The notes beneath the pieces are model-generated. The model saw only the letters and a list, made by a program, of their open reading frames with translations, did no database searches and was not told the DNA's origin. DNA of 38,912 bases from IMG/VR virus record IMGVR_UViG_3300031576_000746, positions 1 to 38,912 of that record. One strand, written 5' to 3'. Position 1 is the first letter of the stretch. The number at the start of each line of letters is the position of its first letter. Origin of the DNA: a virus. A program made the translations under genes and the position numbers. Below are positions 37,234-38,912 of the stretch, piece by piece.

Positions 37234-37874
37234 TGCGGACCCGTCTCATCCGCCCCGGCTTCTGGGCCGACGAGATCATGGCCCGGCTGCCGGTTTCGGT
37301 CCGCCTCACCTTCATGGGGCTCTGGGGCCTCGCCGACGACGCCGGCTACTTCGAGTGGCGGCCGCGCGAGATGGCGGGCGAGCTCTACCGCTTCGAGCCC
37401 GTCGGTCGACGCGAGCGACACCTTCGTGAGGCGGTCGATCGCCTGGTCGCCGAGGGGCGCGTCGTGCTCCTCGACTGCGAGCTCCACGGCCTGGTCCCGA
37501 CGATGGAGCGGCACCGGATTCAGAGCGGTCGCCACACCTTCGGGACCCGCGATGAGCACCTCAGCACCTGCGCGTCCCTTCGCGGAATTCCGCGTCCTGC
37601 CGCGTCCCGCTCGTATCGTGGTCGTAACGCTACGGATTCGGATTCGGAATCGTCACCCCCTCCCCCCGCCGAGCGGGGGCATCGAGCGAACGGGACGAGC
37701 CCACGCCAGCTGGGCACGAGCCCGAGGCAGACCAGCACGAGCGCTCGGGACCGGGGCACGTCGCCCCGACAGGCGCTGGCGGCTGAGAAGCGCGCCGGCT
37801 TCGAGACACTCCAGACGCTCGAGGAGCGCGTCGCGGCCTACCGGGCCGGACGGGTCGAGGAGCCGGTCGGATGA
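37230..37874 (+). CDS. Replication initiator/replisome organiser-like protein
   Basis: A 214-aa protein; ATG 37230 or 37233. Residues 1-75 match winged-helix phage replication proteins: TRLIRPGFWADEIMARLPVS, RLTFMGLWGLADDAGYFEWR, PREMAGELYRF, LREAVDRLVAEGRVVLL. From about residue 110 to 185 the chain is low-complexity and polar (NATDSDSESSPPPPAERG, repeated TSPRQ), then a C-terminal helix (GFETLQTLEERVAAYRAG). No helicase or primase domain follows, so it would recruit host replication proteins. The low-complexity part coincides with a DNA segment that looks like an origin. Confidence 0.62.
   Translation: MMRTRLIRPGFWADEIMARLPVSVRLTFMGLWGLADDAGYFEWRPREMAGELYRFEPVGRRERHLREAVDRLVAEGRVVLLDCELHGLVPTMERHRIQSGRHTFGTRDEHLSTCASLRGIPRPAASRSYRGRNATDSDSESSPPPPAERGHRANGTSPRQLGTSPRQTSTSARDRGTSPRQALAAEKRAGFETLQTLEERVAAYRAGRVEEPVG
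37571..37652. other. Candidate replication origin inside the initiator gene
   Basis: CGCGTCC repeats start at 37571, 37591 and 37601, in register with a 10-base spacing. Between the first two lies the perfect palindrome CGCGGAATTCCGCG (37581-37594). An A+T-richer stretch follows with CGGATT at 37633 and 37639 and the dyad GATTC-G-GAATC (37641-37651). Iterons plus dyad plus softer DNA within an initiator gene recall lambda-type origins. No replication data here. Confidence 0.42.
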
Positions 37875-38113
37875 CCAGGACCGAAGCGTGCTTGCTCTGT
37901 GGCGGGATCTCCGACGTCAGCGTGTCGCTCGTCGAATGGCGGGAGCCGATCGACGGCCGCCGCTTCGAGGCCCTGCCGCGGTGCCGTGACCGGAGCGCCT
38001 GCCGGGAGCGCTGCGAGCTGCTCGGCGATCCGTGGCTCGTCGTCGACCCCGGCCCGGCGCCGCTGATCCAGCCGCCCACCCCGATCCACCGAACGGAGGT
38101 CGCCACGTCATGA
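37871..38113 (+). CDS. Small Cys-containing protein of unknown function
   Basis: An 80-aa protein, ATG overlapping the initiator stop. A CxxC near the start (CLLCGGISD) and two later Cys (RCRDRSACRERC region) could make a zinc site. Strand VSVSLVEWREPIDGRRFEAL between them. The end is Pro-rich. No family recognised. Confidence 0.5.
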   Translation: MTRTEACLLCGGISDVSVSLVEWREPIDGRRFEALPRCRDRSACRERCELLGDPWLVVDPGPAPLIQPPTPIHRTEVATS

Positions 38114-38163
38114 AGCGCACCAGTGCGGGCACGTCGTCCGCGGATTCGAAGAGGAGGTCCGAA

Positions 38164-38481
38164 GTGACCCAGCCGCTCCGCCAGGGGGACGTGATGCTCG
38201 TCCCCGCCACCATCCCGGCCGGCGCCCAGCCGGTCGACCGCGACGCCGGCCGCGTCATCCTGGCCTACGGCGAGGTCACGGGCCACGCCCATGCCATCGC
38301 CGCTCCCGAGGCGACGCTCCTGACCGACGCGGAGAACGCCCGGTTCCTCCGGATCGTGGGCTCGGGCGCCACCCTGACCCACGAGGAGCACGGCGCGGTC
38401 CAGATCGCTCCGGGCGAGTACCGCGTCGTCATCGGCCGCGAGTGGTCGAGCGACATGGCGGCCCGCCCCGTCGTCGACTGA
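38164..38481 (+). CDS. Conserved phage protein with GEVTGHAH motif
   Basis: A 105-aa protein. GTG 38164 is chosen because AGGAGG (38152-38157) lies six bases upstream; ATG 38110 is in frame and overlaps the previous stop but gives an extra Ser/Lys-rich leader. The core QGDVMLVPA, VILAYGEVTGHAHAI, ARFLRIVGSGATLTHEEHG, QIAPGEYRVVIGREW is beta-rich with several His. As I recall, it is a common companion of DUF6745 repeat proteins, whose gene follows directly. The His cluster suggests metal binding. Function unknown. Confidence 0.65.
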   Translation: MTQPLRQGDVMLVPATIPAGAQPVDRDAGRVILAYGEVTGHAHAIAAPEATLLTDAENARFLRIVGSGATLTHEEHGAVQIAPGEYRVVIGREWSSDMAARPVVD

Positions 38482-38494
38482 GGGGCGGCCGGCG

Positions 38495-38912
38495 ATGGTC
38501 AAGGCGATCGCGTTCCTGACCGACGAGCAGCGCGCCCAGATGCCGGGCTGGGCGCGCAGGTGGATCGACATCGGCCTGTCCACCGAGCCGATGGACCTGG
38601 CGCGCTTCGAGCCAGCCGCCCGGGCCTGCTACCGCTACGCCGGCCTGGATGAGCCGCGGATCGTCGTGCCCGTCAGCTCGCCGCTCGTCCTCGCCCTGGC
38701 GGCCCCGATCGCCTCGTCCGCGCTCGCCCGGCTCACGCCGACCGGGCGCCTCAAGAAGCGCTACGCGGTCGAGGACGCGGTCAGGGACGCGGTCGGGGGC
38801 GCGGTCAGGGGCGCGGTCGGGGGCGCGGTCAGGGACGCGGTCGGGGGCGCGGTCAGGGGCGCGGTCGGGGGCGCGGTCGAGGGCGCGGTCGGGGGCGCGG
38901 TCGAGGGCGCGG
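38495..38912 (+). CDS. DUF6745-like repeat protein, N-terminal part (3' end at the other window edge)
   Basis: ATG 38495, 13 bases after the previous stop, then 139 codons open to the edge. The first 91 residues (AFLTDEQRAQMPGWARRWID, GLSTEPMDLARFEPAARACY, VVPVSSPLVLALAAPIASS) fit the N-terminus of DUF6745-type proteins. Residue 92 on is twelve tetrapeptide repeats (VEDA, VRDA, VGGA, VRGA, VEGA). The same kind of repeat opens the window at base 1, so both halves are one gene. Joining the raw ends leaves one extra base and breaks the frame, which suggests the repeat was trimmed or collapsed in assembly. Confidence 0.8.
   Translation, partial: MVKAIAFLTDEQRAQMPGWARRWIDIGLSTEPMDLARFEPAARACYRYAGLDEPRIVVPVSSPLVLALAAPIASSALARLTPTGRLKKRYAVEDAVRDAVGGAVRGAVGGAVRDAVGGAVRGAVGGAVEGAVGGAVEGA
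38768..38911 (+). repeat. 12-bp tandem repeat, twelve in-frame copies (right edge)
   Basis: Twelve copies related to GTCAGGGACGCG, more varied than at the left edge: forms with GGGGGC, AGGGGC, GAGGGC and AGGGAC alternate. Each codes Val-X-(Asp/Gly)-Ala. The array runs to the window edge, leaving one extra G. Confidence 0.95.

Overview
The window reads as one near-complete genome (38.9 kb) of a temperate, long-tailed siphovirus with high-GC codon use. Genes are packed on the + strand with ATGA, GTGA or TGATG overlaps and are ordered as packaging, head, neck, tail, lysogeny control, DNA metabolism. Only three genes lie on the - strand: a repressor and a two-gene cassette. Both window edges lie inside the same 12-bp tandem repeat of one DUF6745-like gene. 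The molecule is therefore probably circular or circularly permuted and was broken in the repeat by assembly. The terminase, serine integrase and phiC31 Gp3-like protein resemble those of actinobacteriophages, so the host is probably a high-GC actinomycete. A high-GC Chloroflexota host cannot be excluded. No tRNA, rRNA, CRISPR array or insertion sequence was seen.

Left part (1-6760): the 3' half of the repeat gene, a VRR-NUC nuclease, a small HTH protein, a large serine integrase, then a terminator-like hairpin (3727-3758). A lysis region follows (3773-5975) with membrane proteins, a papain-like cysteine peptidase as candidate endolysin, and two holin-like proteins. An HNH protein and a 44-aa protein lead into packaging.

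Packaging and head (6759-18920): small and large terminase, portal with a Com-like zinc finger at its C-terminus, and a collagen-like fibre or decoration protein. Four glycan-modifying genes come next: GT-A and GT-B glycosyltransferases, a methyltransferase and a CDP-glycerol transferase-like enzyme. A promoter-like box and an RBS-masking hairpin precede the S49 prohead protease, major capsid protein and neck proteins. The large terminase seems to have lost all three catalytic acids of its nuclease domain.

Tail (18917-29610): tail terminator, tube protein, tail assembly chaperone with an overlapping -1 frame extension, 980-aa tape measure, distal tail protein, an 887-aa hub with two inserted domains, and fibre proteins. 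The last of these is a BNR/Asp-box beta-propeller resembling the BNR_4 family.

Right part (29607-38912): a convergent - strand pair made of a 41-aa membrane peptide and a membrane-anchored D-glucuronyl C5-epimerase-like protein, unusual cargo for a phage. Then come a control region with DnaA-box-like sites, a repressor and a Cro-like gene fired from divergent promoters that look leaderless, tiny membrane peptides, a Cas4/RecB-like nuclease, and a Gp3-like candidate recombination directionality factor. Last are a replication initiator gene with an embedded candidate origin, small genes, and the 5' half of the repeat gene.

No stretch over 300 bases lacks a gene. The largest gaps are 30587-30759, 14815-14934, 31163-31281, 3673-3772 and 32753-32828; what each holds is listed below. 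All functions are read from motifs by eye, without any database search.
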